A stretch of DNA of 64,000 nt from Blastococcus haudaquaticus (GTDB lineage: Bacteria > Actinomycetota > Actinomycetes > Mycobacteriales > Geodermatophilaceae), in NCBI RefSeq assembly GCF_900230285.1, contig NZ_OCNK01000002.1, forward strand, positions 248,001 through 312,000, in the 5' to 3' direction. A model generated the notes under the pieces. That model was not told the origin of the DNA and made no database searches. It saw only the letters and a list, made by a program, of their open reading frames with translations. A program made the translations under genes and the position numbers. Below are positions 41,894-50,862 of this stretch, one piece after another. The stretch's first letter is position 1. Each line of letters starts with the position of its first letter.

Positions 41894-43519
41894 TCAGTGC
41901 CCGCGGAAGGCCTCCTCGAGCCACCACGAGGGCTGCTCCCGGGTCACCTTCGCGTCCACGAGCAGCGGCGCCGTCCGGGGTCCGGCCAGCCACTGCCGCA
42001 CGCCGTCGAGGTCCGCGACGCTGCGCACGGTGACCGCGGCGAAGCCGTGGCCCCGGGCGATCGCGGCGAAGTCGGTCTCCGGGAAGCGGACGGTGTCCAG
42101 CGGGTGCCCGTCCGGCCCGAAGTGGTGCACCTCCGCGCCGTACGCGGCGTCGTCGTACACGACGACCACCATCGGGAGGCCGAGCCGAACCACGGTCTCG
42201 AGCTCCGAGGCGCCCATGAGCGCTCCCCCGTCGCCGAGGGCCGCGACGGGCAGCCGGCCGGGCCTGGCGACGGCGGCACCGATCGCGGTCGCCAGCCCCA
42301 GCCCGACGGACTGGAACGCCTGCGTGAAGCAGAACCCGAACTCGTCGGGCACGTCCAGGAACATGCTCGGGTAGCCCATGAAGTTGCCGGAGTCGACGGC
42401 GACCAGGCGCTCGGCCGGCAGCAGGTCGTCCAGCGCGATCGTGAGCGCCCGCGGGTCGACCAGCCCCGCTCCCCCGCCGTCGTCGAACGGCTCGTCCCGC
42501 CAGCGCCCGCGCGTCGTGAGGGCGGCCCGCACCTCGTCCGTCCGGTAGCCGGGCGCCTGCTCACCGACGAGGCCGAGGACGGTCTCGGCGACGGACCGGA
42601 CGTCGCCGACCACCCCGAGGTCCACCGGGCGCTGGGCGCCGATCGCTCCGGGGTCGTCGTCCACCTGCACCACCACGGCGTCGTCGGCGATCAGCCGGCC
42701 GTGCCGCATCGTCCACATGTTGAGCGCGCACCCCCAGCCCACGACCAGGTCGGCGCCGGTGATCAGCTCCGCGGCCAGCGGGGTGGCGAAGCCGCCCGAG
42801 ACGTCGAGGTCCCAGGGGCTGCCGCGGAACAACCCCTTGGCGACCGCGGACGTCGCCAGCAGCGCGCCGCACCGGTCGGCGAGCGCCTCGAGCGCAGCTC
42901 GGGAGCCGCGGGCACCGCGCCCGGCCACGAACACCGGCCGCCGGGCCGCGCTGAGGGCGTCCGCCAGCCGGTCGAGGTGCTCCGGAGGCACCGCGACCGA
43001 CGGCACGACCGGCACCGGCTCCCCCGCGTCGGCGGGCAGCTGCTGCACGTCCAGGGGCAGGTTGAGGACGACGACCCGCCGGTGGTCCCGGGCGGTGACC
43101 ACCGCGGCCGCGGCGACGGCCGCCGCGTCCTCCGCCGTGTCCACCCGCATCGACATCGCCCCGACGGCCGAGGCCAGCGCCGTCTGGTCGACGAAGAAGT
43201 TGGACCGGCGCGAGGTCGCCTCCGCGGTGACGACCACCAGCGGCGTCCGGCTCTTCGCCGCCTCGGTGATCCCGGTCAGCGCGTTGGTCAGGCCGCAGCC
43301 CTGGTGGACGCTGAGCGCGGCCACCCGTGCGGACATGCGGGCATAGGCATCGGCCATCGTGGCCGCTCCGCCCTCGTGCCGGGCCGCCACGTACCGGGCG
43401 CCCCCGGCGACCATGGCGTTGGTCACCGCGAAGTTGCCCGATCCCACCACCCCGAAGACGGCGTCGACGCCGGACCGGACGAGCACCTCGCCGACCACCT
43501 CGGCGACCGTCCGGCTCAT
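41894..43519 (-). CDS. TPP-dependent 2-oxoacid decarboxylase-like enzyme
   Basis: 541-residue ThDP enzyme of the acetolactate synthase/benzoylformate decarboxylase superfamily. Glu49 (ARHEGGAATMADAYAR) is the ThDP-activating Glu. VVGSGNF puts a Ser at position 27 and LSVHQGCGLTNAL a His at 72, matching Ser26 and His70 of benzoylformate decarboxylase; acetolactate synthases lack that His. The ThDP-Mg motif is GDGGALMGASELET...YDDAAYG, with Asp-Asp where most have Asn-Asn. ATG at 43519 overlaps the cyclase stop (ATGA), so the two work together. Decarboxylation of an aryl or alkyl 2-oxoacid is inferred. Confidence 0.85.
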   Translation of the reverse strand: MSRTVAEVVGEVLVRSGVDAVFGVVGSGNFAVTNAMVAGGARYVAARHEGGAATMADAYARMSARVAALSVHQGCGLTNALTGITEAAKSRTPLVVVTAEATSRRSNFFVDQTALASAVGAMSMRVDTAEDAAAVAAAAVVTARDHRRVVVLNLPLDVQQLPADAGEPVPVVPSVAVPPEHLDRLADALSAARRPVFVAGRGARGSRAALEALADRCGALLATSAVAKGLFRGSPWDLDVSGGFATPLAAELITGADLVVGWGCALNMWTMRHGRLIADDAVVVQVDDDPGAIGAQRPVDLGVVGDVRSVAETVLGLVGEQAPGYRTDEVRAALTTRGRWRDEPFDDGGGAGLVDPRALTIALDDLLPAERLVAVDSGNFMGYPSMFLDVPDEFGFCFTQAFQSVGLGLATAIGAAVARPGRLPVAALGDGGALMGASELETVVRLGLPMVVVVYDDAAYGAEVHHFGPDGHPLDTVRFPETDFAAIARGHGFAAVTVRSVADLDGVRQWLAGPRTAPLLVDAKVTREQPSWWLEEAFRGH

Positions 43520-44292
43520 CCCCGTTCGACCAGGGCCACTGCGCGCAGGGGCGAACCGGAACCCGACACGATGGGCAGCGGGGCGGCGACGACGAGCGCG
43601 CCGGTCGCGGGCAGCCGGTCGAGGTTCTGCAGCTGGGTCAGCCCGTACTTGCCGCTGCCCATCAACGCGGAGTGGCACGGGAACGGCGGGTCGAACGAGT
43701 GGGCGCCGCCGGCGTCGGTGCCCACGGTCTCCACCCCGAGACCGATCACCGGCGTCTCCTCGGCCAGCCAGCGGGCGCAGGCCGGCGAGAGCCCTGGCGT
43801 GTGCGGGCCGGTCTCGTCGGCGTTGAGGAACTGCTGCTGCGACGCCGACCGCGTGGCCCACCCGGTGCGGAACAGCAGCCATCCGCCGTCGGGCAGCGGG
43901 CCGTGCTCGGCCTCCCAGGCGCGGACGTGCTCGACCTCCAGCAGGAAGTCGGGGTCGGCGGCCGCCTCGGCGGAGAAGTCCAGGACGACGGCCGGCGCGA
44001 CGAACCGCTGCGCCGGCACCGACGCGACGTCGTCGCCGCCCTTCCCGGTGACCCAGTGGTTGGGGGCGTCGAAGTGCGTCCCGGTGTGCTCGCCGGTCCG
44101 GAAGTTGTTCCAGTACCAGGCCGGGCCGCGGTCGTCGTAGCGGCTGAGCTCCTCCAGCTGGAAGGAGGCCGTCTGCGCGAACTGCTCGGGCAGCGCGATC
44201 ACCGGGGTGTCCGACGACAGCGGGGCGGTCAGGTCCACCACCTCGATCGCTCCGGTGGACAGCGCCTCGGCGAAGCTGGAGAGCACGGACAT
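43516..44292 (-). CDS. Cyclase-family metal hydrolase (isatin hydrolase/kynurenine formamidase type)
   Basis: 258-residue Mn/Zn hydrolase with the full HxGTHxDxPxH motif, HTGTHFDAPNH (69-79). The family opens cyclic or formyl amides: kynurenine formamidase, isatin hydrolase. Length fits both. ATG at 44292. Overlapped with a benzoylformate decarboxylase-like TPP enzyme, which would accept an arylglyoxylate such as isatinate, the product of isatin hydrolase. That pairing supports the isatin-type reading but does not prove it. Confidence 0.86.
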   Translation of the reverse strand: MSVLSSFAEALSTGAIEVVDLTAPLSSDTPVIALPEQFAQTASFQLEELSRYDDRGPAWYWNNFRTGEHTGTHFDAPNHWVTGKGGDDVASVPAQRFVAPAVVLDFSAEAAADPDFLLEVEHVRAWEAEHGPLPDGGWLLFRTGWATRSASQQQFLNADETGPHTPGLSPACARWLAEETPVIGLGVETVGTDAGGAHSFDPPFPCHSALMGSGKYGLTQLQNLDRLPATGALVVAAPLPIVSGSGSPLRAVALVERG

Positions 44293-44375
44293 CGCGGATC
44301 CCTTCGGGCCGGCAGCGAGCGGCCGTCAGCCAAGCACACGCGCGGGGGTTCCGCGCACCCTGGCCGGGGCAGCGA

Positions 44376-45227
44376 TCAGGGGTCCTCCCGTGAGGCGTCC
44401 AGCGCCGCGTAGATCTCCTCGGCGTGGTCGAACACCAGGAAGTGCCCCTCGCCGGGGAACCAGTGACCCGTCGAGTTCGGCAGCATCGCGCTGAGCACCT
44501 GACCGAGCGCGACCGGGACCTGCCAGTCCTGCGTCCCGTGCCAGATGTGCACGTGCTGGCGGACGGCTGCCAGCGGGAAACCCCACGGCCGGAACAGCAG
44601 CGCCCGGTCCTCGGCGAGCGCGGCCGACCCGTTGCGCAGGCCCTCGGAGAAGGTCTCGGCCAGGATGTGCCGCACCGCGGGCCGGCCGATGACCCGCCGG
44701 TCGGCGGCGTTCAGCCGCACCTGCAGGTACCTCGGGATGAGTGCCGGCCGGATCGCGAGCGGGGCGAAGGCGGGCTGCAGCATCGCCGCCCGGGAGGGAC
44801 GGTGCACGGCCTCCCGGAGCCGCTCCGGCACCCAGCGCGGCCACGGCCAGGGGACGTCGGGCGGCGGCGCCCCGCCCAGCACGCCGACGGCGCCCACCCG
44901 GTCGCCGAAGACGTGCGCGCAGGCGAGCGCGTAGGCGGCGCCCCCCGACAGGCTGAGGACGGCGAACCGGTCGATGCCCAGGTGGTCGAGCAGCTGCCGC
45001 ACGTCGTCCGGCCAGTCCATGACGCGCCGGCCCGGGTGCGGGTCGGACCGGCCGAAGCCGGGGCGGTCGGGGACGACCAGGCGCACGCCCCAGCGCTCGT
45101 ATGCACCCGGGTCCTCGACGTGCCGCTCGAGCCGGGAGCTGGGCGAGCCGTGGCAGCCCAGGACCGGCCGGCCGGCGGGGTCGCCCCACTCCGCGTAGGC
45201 GAGCGTCCGGCCGTCGGCCAACCGCAC
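44376..45227 (-). CDS. Alpha/beta hydrolase
   Basis: 283-residue serine hydrolase: CHGSPSSRLE (HG oxyanion), SLSGGAAYALA (nucleophile Ser in SLSGG), HGTQDWQVP (Asp) and PGEGHFLVF (His). Resembles epoxide hydrolase/haloperoxidase-like lipases. GTG at 45227 follows a strong GGGAGGG site, which decides the start. Substrate unknown. It lies 84 bases upstream of nothing in common with the cyclase pair, so is probably separate. Confidence 0.86.
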   Translation of the reverse strand: MRLADGRTLAYAEWGDPAGRPVLGCHGSPSSRLERHVEDPGAYERWGVRLVVPDRPGFGRSDPHPGRRVMDWPDDVRQLLDHLGIDRFAVLSLSGGAAYALACAHVFGDRVGAVGVLGGAPPPDVPWPWPRWVPERLREAVHRPSRAAMLQPAFAPLAIRPALIPRYLQVRLNAADRRVIGRPAVRHILAETFSEGLRNGSAALAEDRALLFRPWGFPLAAVRQHVHIWHGTQDWQVPVALGQVLSAMLPNSTGHWFPGEGHFLVFDHAEEIYAALDASREDP

Positions 45228-45253
45228 GGAGCCCTCCCGAGGGCCGTCCGTGC

Positions 45254-45448
45254 TCAGCGCGCGCCGGCCAGTTGCTTGACGGCGTTGACGACGTAGAGGA
45301 CCGACAGCGCCAGGAAGAGCGCACCGATCGCCGCGCGGACCTGCTCGTCGGACAACCCGGACCGCCGGGCGACCGGCGCCGCCACGGCGTCGGCCAGCTT
45401 CGCGCGCCAGCCCTGCAACCCGGCTTCTCCCACAGCTCTCGCATCCAT
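45254..45448 (-). CDS. Small single-pass membrane protein
   Basis: 64 residues; one hydrophobic segment at about 37-57 (RAAIGALFLALSVLYVVNAVKQ). Preceded by an amphipathic, basic N-terminus. ATG at 45448. Unknown function; a real gene is likely because of the clear membrane segment and the 26-base spacing from the hydrolase, but the ribosome binding site is weak. Confidence 0.55.
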   Translation of the reverse strand: MDARAVGEAGLQGWRAKLADAVAAPVARRSGLSDEQVRAAIGALFLALSVLYVVNAVKQLAGAR

Positions 45449-45511
45449 GGCCCGGCACTACCCGAGGGCCGTCCCGGCCAGACGCGATCCTCCCGCCCGT
45501 CGGCCGGGCAC

Positions 45512-46189
45512 CTACCGCCCGAGCCAGTCGACGGCCTCCCGCGCGATCTCGGGCGGGACGGTGTGCCCGCCCGCGAACTCGCGGTAGGTCACCTCGTACC
45601 CGTCGTTCTCCAGCGCCGGGACGATCCGCCGGCTGGTGCGCCCGATCGGCAGGACCTCGTCGGCGTGGCCGTGCGAGACGAACACGGGCGGCCGGCCCGA
45701 CCGGCCCGCGGGCGGCACGAATCCCGGGGAGAACGCGACGATCCGGCGGAACAGGCGCCCATTGGCCAGGCCCAGGCCCAGGGCGTACGACGCGCCGTCG
45801 GAGAACCCGCCGACGGCGATCCGCCCGGCGTCGACCTCCGTCCGGGCGAAGACCGTCGCCAGCGCCCGGTCGATCAGGTCGACGTCGACGCCGTAGCCGG
45901 CGCGGACGGCGTCCCACGTCGGACCGGAGGAGGACGGCGCCAGCAGCAGGAGTCCTCGTTCGTCGGCCGCGTCGCGGAGGAACGCCAGGCCCGAGGCGGC
46001 GGTGCCGCCCGCGCCGTGCAGGCACACCAGCAGCGGGGCCGCACGTCCGGGGGCGAGCACCGGCGGGACGTGCAGCACCGGGTCCCGCGTGGGGCGGAGG
46101 CCGAGCGGGTGGTCGCCCGGCGCGAGCGGCACGTCCGGGCGCTCCGACGCGTCGCCCGGTCGTGCCGTCAGTCGCGCGGGCACCGCCAC
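45512..46189 (-). CDS. Phospholipase/carboxylesterase-type alpha/beta hydrolase
   Basis: 225-residue esterase: LLVCLHGAGGTAASG (oxyanion), VGGFSDGASYALGLG (nucleophile Ser in GFSDG), SHGHADEVLP (Asp), FAGGHTVPPEIA (His). The order matches dipeptidyl-peptidase/PHB-depolymerase-like small esterases. GTG at 46189 or 46183. It begins two bases from the end of the SGNH hydrolase gene, suggesting co-transcription. Confidence 0.83.
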   Translation of the reverse strand: MAVPARLTARPGDASERPDVPLAPGDHPLGLRPTRDPVLHVPPVLAPGRAAPLLVCLHGAGGTAASGLAFLRDAADERGLLLLAPSSSGPTWDAVRAGYGVDVDLIDRALATVFARTEVDAGRIAVGGFSDGASYALGLGLANGRLFRRIVAFSPGFVPPAGRSGRPPVFVSHGHADEVLPIGRTSRRIVPALENDGYEVTYREFAGGHTVPPEIAREAVDWLGR

Positions 46190-46190
46190 G

Positions 46191-46916
46191 TCACCGGCGG
46201 CCGTCGTGGACGGCGGCCCAAAGGGCGGCCCGGACGCCGCCGGCGCCCCACGCGTTCGGCTCGATGAGGTTGCAGAACCACAGGTCCCGTTCCGCCGGTC
46301 GCGCCTCGCGCCGGGACGGGTCCCCGGCGAGCAGGCCGTGCCCGCGGAAGGACTCCGCGATCTCGGCCACGGCCGCGCCGTGTTCGGCAGCCACCGCACG
46401 CAGCGAGTCGTTCAGCTCGCCGATGGCGGCGACCGCGTCAGGCCATGGCGGCAAGCCCAGCCGCTCCGCGTTCCCCGTCCCGTCGCTGGGGTCGTACACG
46501 GTTCCGACCACGATCCGCGCGGCCGGCGCCGTCCGGGCGAGCTCGGCCATCGCGAGGTCGACGGCGGCGCGCACCCCGGCGATCACCGCACGAGCCGCCT
46601 CGGTGTTCCCGTAGGCGCCGAGGAGGTCGTTGCCGCCGATCGTCACGGTGACGAGCGTGGGCCGCAGCCCCAGCGCCCGCAGCCGCGGGAGCTGGGTCTG
46701 CAAGAGGGTCCGGGTGGTGGCGCCGTCCGTGGCCAGCAGCGAGAAGGCCATGCCGGGGTGGAGCGTGCGCAGATCCCGTCCCCGCCACTCCGGGAAGTCC
46801 TCGTCCTGGTTGGCGAACAGCAGGCTCGCCCCGCCCCGCCCGGGCCCGCCGGAGTAGTCGTCGATCGAGATGGAGTCGCCGAGCGCCACGTAGGCGGGTT
46901 CCCCGGATCCCGGCAT
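46191..46916 (-). CDS. SGNH-family hydrolase (cytoplasmic)
   Basis: 241 residues without a signal peptide. SGNH blocks are YVALGDSISIDDYSGG (Ser), VTIGGNDLLG (Gly/Asn), and a C-terminal LIEPNAWGAGG, where the usual D-x-x-H is replaced by E-P-N, so the catalytic His position is unclear. Unlike the secreted lipase at 21 kb, it is likely intracellular. ATG at 46916, divergent from the DUF2332 gene. Confidence 0.82.
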   Translation of the reverse strand: MPGSGEPAYVALGDSISIDDYSGGPGRGGASLLFANQDEDFPEWRGRDLRTLHPGMAFSLLATDGATTRTLLQTQLPRLRALGLRPTLVTVTIGGNDLLGAYGNTEAARAVIAGVRAAVDLAMAELARTAPAARIVVGTVYDPSDGTGNAERLGLPPWPDAVAAIGELNDSLRAVAAEHGAAVAEIAESFRGHGLLAGDPSRREARPAERDLWFCNLIEPNAWGAGGVRAALWAAVHDGRR

Positions 46917-47019
46917 GCGCTCATGGTGCCCGCCCGACAGCCGTCCGGCACCCGCGGTTCCCTACTCTCGGCCCGGCGGCGCGGGTTCGGCCGCGGCGCC
47001 GGAGAGAAGGGGTGTTCCC

Positions 47020-48084
47020 GTGGGCAGGGCCCGCACACCGGCCGAGGCGTACCGGCACTTCGGCGAGGTCGACGCCGCCGGGACATCGCCGCTGTACGCG
47101 CGGGTCGCCGTGGCCCTGAGCGGGTCCGACGAGGCGCTGCGGGCCGTCGAGGACGCGCCGGCGCGGCGGCGGCAGCCGCCGCTGGTCCTCGCGGCGCTGC
47201 ACGACCTGGCCCTGGCGGGGCGCGCTCCGGCGCTCGCCGACGCGTACGCGGCCGGAGACCTCGACGCGGCATGCCACGCAGCGATCGAGACGCTGCTGCG
47301 GATGAGCGACGAGGTCGCGGCGATCGTCGGACGACGGCGGGTCCGGACCGTCGACACCGCTCGCTGCGCCGTGCTGTACCCGGCCGTCGCCGAGGCGGCG
47401 CACCGGCTCGGCGCCGACGCGGTCGGGCTGATCGGCGCCGGGTCGTCCGCCGGGCTCGACGGGCACCTCGACCGCGTCGGCATCGCCTACGACGACGGGC
47501 CCGTGCTCGGTGACCCGTCGTCCCCCGTGCAGTTGTCGCCCACGGTCGTGGGCGACCGCCCCGTCCCGGCGCGGGCGGTTCCCGAGGTCGTCGCCCGGGT
47601 GGCCGTCGACCCGCATCCCGTCGACCTGGCCGATCCGGACGACGCCCGGTGGGTGCGTGCCTGCCTGGCGCCCGACCGTCCGGATCGGCTCGCGGAGCTC
47701 GAGGCAGCGCTGGCCGTCGTGGCGTCCGCTCCACCGCTGCTGCTCGGGGGCGATCCGGTCGACCGGCTGCCCGACGCCGTCGCCCGCGTTCCCGAGGGAG
47801 CCCTCCCCGTCGTCACCACCACGTGGACGCTCTCGACCTTCTCCCCCGAACGCCGGCAGCGCTTCCTGGACCGCCTGGGCGAGGCTGCGGCCGGACGGCC
47901 CCTGGCGTGGGTCTCGGTGGAGGGGGTCGGCGTCGCGCCGTCGATCCCGACGTTCGGCGACCGTCCCGCCTCCGGCCACAGCATCCTCGGCCTCGCGCTG
48001 TTCGACGGGGACTCCCGGCAGGCCGACGCCGTGGGCCGCTGCTGGTCGCGTGGCCGCCTGCTGTCCTGGCTGGCCGACGGGTAG
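47020..48084 (+). CDS. DUF2332 family protein
   Basis: 354-residue protein of the DUF2332 family, common in actinobacteria and of unknown function. Typical parts are SPLYARVAVALSGSDEALRAVED near the N-terminus, CAVLYPAVAEAA, LIGAGSSAGLDGHLDRVGI and LVVTTTWTLS-like TTTWTLSTFSPERR. GTG at 47020 (AGAAGGGG upstream). No membrane or signal segment. Convergent with the ABC permease. Confidence 0.85.
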   Translation: MGRARTPAEAYRHFGEVDAAGTSPLYARVAVALSGSDEALRAVEDAPARRRQPPLVLAALHDLALAGRAPALADAYAAGDLDAACHAAIETLLRMSDEVAAIVGRRRVRTVDTARCAVLYPAVAEAAHRLGADAVGLIGAGSSAGLDGHLDRVGIAYDDGPVLGDPSSPVQLSPTVVGDRPVPARAVPEVVARVAVDPHPVDLADPDDARWVRACLAPDRPDRLAELEAALAVVASAPPLLLGGDPVDRLPDAVARVPEGALPVVTTTWTLSTFSPERRQRFLDRLGEAAAGRPLAWVSVEGVGVAPSIPTFGDRPASGHSILGLALFDGDSRQADAVGRCWSRGRLLSWLADG

Positions 48085-48119
48085 CCGCCGGGTGGCCGGG
48101 ATGGCCCGCGGAACGCCGC

Positions 48120-49175
48120 TCAGCCGGTCCGCACCCCGCGGTGCCGGCCCAGGTAGTGCGACAGTCCGACCGCGACCAGGAGGGCGGCCCCGTTGAAGAC
48201 CGGGCTGGCCCAGGCGCTGGCGCCGGAGAGGGTCAGCCCGCTCACGGCCACGGAGACGAACAGCACGCCGATGATCGTCCCCACGGCGTTGAAGAAGCCG
48301 GGCACGACCGCTGTGGCGCCGAGGAACGCGGCCGCCAGGGCCGGGAACAGCAGGCTGGTCCCGTTGTCGGCCGTGGCGCTGCCGGCCCGGGCCAGCTGCA
48401 GCACTCCCGTCACCCCGGCGAGGGCACCGGCGAGCACGAACGTCGTCCACACGGACCGCTCGACACGGATGCCGACCAGCCGGGCCGACCGGGGGTTCGA
48501 CCCGATCGCGTACAGGCTCCGGCCGAACGGCGTCTGGGCGAGCAGGTACCAGAGGGCGACGGTGGTGATCAGGACGACGAAGACGACCCGCGGCAGCCCG
48601 AGCCAGGTCGAGCCGCCGAAGCGCGGGAGCGCCGGGTCGATGCCGGCCAGGATCGTCTGGCCACCGGTGTACCACTGGATCAGGCCGCCCAGCAGGGTCG
48701 CCATGCCGAGGGTCGTGACGAAGCTGTTGAGCCCGAACCGGGTGACCAGCAACCCGTTGATCCCGCCGATCACGGCGCCGACACCCACGCCGACGGCGAC
48801 GGCGAGCCCGAGCGGCAGGTCGTGGAAGCTCATCAGCCCGGCCGTGAGGACGCTGGAGGTCGCGGCGATGGCCCCCAGCGAGAAGTCGAAGTACCCCGTG
48901 ACCAGCGGCAGGATGACCGCGAGGGCGAGGAGGGCGACCACGGACTGGTTGCCCAGCAGCACGCTGGCGTTCTGACTGGTGAAGAACGTCGCCGAGCTCT
49001 CCGGGTACACGGCGAAGAAGGTGATCACCGCCAGGAGGAGCGCCAGCAGGGCGTTGCGCTCGGCGAAGCCCTTCAGCCGCGACGACGGCGTCGGGGCGGC
49101 GACCGGGGAGGGTGCGGAGGCGTCCGAGCCGTTCCCGTCGGAGGTGTCGAGGTGCTCGGTGTTCGTCAGGGTCAT
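48120..49175 (-). CDS. Sugar-type ABC transporter permease (RbsC-like)
   Basis: 351-residue BPD_transp_2 permease with about 8-9 membrane helices: LPLVTGYFDFSLGAIAATSSVLTA and NGLLVTRFGLNSFVTTLGMATLLGGLIQWYTGGQ, then YAIGSNPRSARLVGIRVERS are family signatures. A hydrophilic N-terminal 35 residues (MTLTNTEHLDTSDGNGS...) precede the first helix. ATG at 49175 overlaps the ATPase stop (ATGA). Third gene of a three-gene importer. Confidence 0.9.
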   Translation of the reverse strand: MTLTNTEHLDTSDGNGSDASAPSPVAAPTPSSRLKGFAERNALLALLLAVITFFAVYPESSATFFTSQNASVLLGNQSVVALLALAVILPLVTGYFDFSLGAIAATSSVLTAGLMSFHDLPLGLAVAVGVGVGAVIGGINGLLVTRFGLNSFVTTLGMATLLGGLIQWYTGGQTILAGIDPALPRFGGSTWLGLPRVVFVVLITTVALWYLLAQTPFGRSLYAIGSNPRSARLVGIRVERSVWTTFVLAGALAGVTGVLQLARAGSATADNGTSLLFPALAAAFLGATAVVPGFFNAVGTIIGVLFVSVAVSGLTLSGASAWASPVFNGAALLVAVGLSHYLGRHRGVRTG

Positions 49176-50800
49176 CGTCGCTCTCCTGGGGCCGGCGCGG
49201 GGCCGGCGACGGGCTCGGTGCTCTGGGTGAGTGCGGTGAGGCGGTCGGCGGTGAGCTCCGGCCCGCTCAGCTCCGCCGCCACGCGTCCGTCGCGCAGGAC
49301 GAGCACCCGGTCGCAGAGGCCGCAGAGCTCGAGCTGGTCGGAGGAGGCGACGAGGACGGCGCAGCCGCGACCGGCGGTCTCCCGCACGATCCGGTAGATG
49401 TCGGCCCGGGACATGACGTCGACCCCCTGGGTCGGCTCGTCGAGGAGCAGCAACGCGGGCTCGCGACGCAGCCACCGGGCCAGGATCGCCTTCTGCTGGT
49501 TCCCTCCCGACAGGGCCGCGAACGGCGCCTCGGTGGAGGGGGCCTTGATGGTGTGCGACCGGAGCAACGCGGCGGCGTCCACCCGCTCCCGGCGAGCCGC
49601 CATCCCCCAGGGGCGCCAGTACCGGCGGACGACCGTGGCGGAGAGGTTGTCCCGGACCGTGAGGTCGGCGAACGCGGCCTCACCGCCGCGGTCCTCGGGC
49701 ACGTAGGCGACCCCGCCGGCGATCCGCCCCGCCACCGTGGCGGCCGTGCTCGCACCCGGCGGGCCCGCGGCGATCCGCACGCTGCCTGCGATGGGGGTGT
49801 GCTCGCCGAACACGGTCTTGAGCAGGGAGGTGCGGCCGGAGCCGACCAGCCCGGTGACGCCGACGATCTCGCCGCGCCGGACCTGGAGGTCGACCCCGCG
49901 CAGGGGTCCCCCGGACACGCCCGACACGTCCAGGACCACCTCGGGACCGTCCGTTCCAGCGGGCGTGCCGCTCGCGGCGGATGCGTCGCCGGTGGCAGCC
50001 GGCCCGGTGCCGGGAGGGTTCCCCGCGATCCCGGTCATGTGGGCCACCAGGTCCCGCTCGGTGGGCCGTGCGCCCACCAGGGATGCCACGGAGCGCCCGT
50101 CCCGGAAGACCGTGAAGTCGTCGGAGACCGAGAGCACCTCCGGCATCCGGTGACTGACCATGAGCACGGTCTGCCCGTGGTCGGCCCGCCGCCGCACGGC
50201 GTCGAGGAGGAGCTGCGACTCGTGCTGGGGCAGCGTGGCGGTGGGCTCGTCGAGCACCAGGACCAGGTGCCGGTCGTCCTCCTGGTCCTGCAGGGCCCGG
50301 GCGATCGCCACGAGGGTGCGCTGCGCCGGACGGAGAGCTGCCACGGGTGTCGCGGGCGACGCGTCGATCTCGTAGTCCGCGAGCAGTCCGGCGACCCGCC
50401 GGTGCAGCGCCGTCCAGGAGACCCGGCCGGTCGCCCCGCGGGGGTACCCGGCGTCGAGTGCGACGTTCTCCGCGATCGAGAGCTCGGGGAACAGGCCGAG
50501 GTCCTGGTGGACGAAGCGCAGGCCGGCGGCGCGCCCGGCGCGGGCGTCGTACTCCGCGGCCGACCACGACGAGCCGGCCATCTCGATCCGACCCGCATCG
50601 GCGCGGTGGACCCCGGCCAGGACTTTGATCGTCGTGGACTTGCCGCACCCGTTGCCGCCGACCAGGGCGTGCACCGTGCCCTGCCGCAGCGTCAGGTCGG
50701 CAGCGTCGAGGGCGAGCGTCGCGCCGAACCGCTTGGTCATCCCCGCGATCCGCAGGACGACGTCCGTCGCGGAGGCCGGAAGGGATTCCGTGCTCGTCAT
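49172..50800 (-). CDS. Sugar-type ABC transporter ATPase, double domain (RbsA-like)
   Basis: 542 residues with two ABC ATPase domains. Domain 1 (20-255): Walker A GGNGCGKST, a changed signature ALRPAQRTLVAIA, Walker B LVLDEPTATL. Domain 2 (300-530): GLVGSGRTSLLK, signature LSGGNQQKAILARWL, Walker B LLLDEPTQGVDV. A Gly/Ala/Thr linker (PPGTGPAATGDASAASGTPAGTD, about 255-280) joins them. ATG at 50800. Made with the permease by stop/start overlap. Confidence 0.9.
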   Translation of the reverse strand: MTSTESLPASATDVVLRIAGMTKRFGATLALDAADLTLRQGTVHALVGGNGCGKSTTIKVLAGVHRADAGRIEMAGSSWSAAEYDARAGRAAGLRFVHQDLGLFPELSIAENVALDAGYPRGATGRVSWTALHRRVAGLLADYEIDASPATPVAALRPAQRTLVAIARALQDQEDDRHLVLVLDEPTATLPQHESQLLLDAVRRRADHGQTVLMVSHRMPEVLSVSDDFTVFRDGRSVASLVGARPTERDLVAHMTGIAGNPPGTGPAATGDASAASGTPAGTDGPEVVLDVSGVSGGPLRGVDLQVRRGEIVGVTGLVGSGRTSLLKTVFGEHTPIAGSVRIAAGPPGASTAATVAGRIAGGVAYVPEDRGGEAAFADLTVRDNLSATVVRRYWRPWGMAARRERVDAAALLRSHTIKAPSTEAPFAALSGGNQQKAILARWLRREPALLLLDEPTQGVDVMSRADIYRIVRETAGRGCAVLVASSDQLELCGLCDRVLVLRDGRVAAELSGPELTADRLTALTQSTEPVAGPAPAPGERR

Positions 50801-50862
50801 GGTGGTCCTTTCGCCGGTGGCCGCCCCCGAAGGAGCGGCCACCGGGATGGCGGAGCGGGCGG

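Noticed and set aside
41897-44140. A plus-strand open frame of about 750 codons opposite the TPP enzyme and cyclase genes
   Set aside because: Low-complexity composition and no motif; the minus-strand genes have full catalytic motifs and a 4-base overlap.
44376-46916. Grouping the hydrolases here with the isatin-type cyclase as one operon
   Set aside because: The gap before the cyclase and the mixed, generic nature of the hydrolases give no support for a shared pathway.
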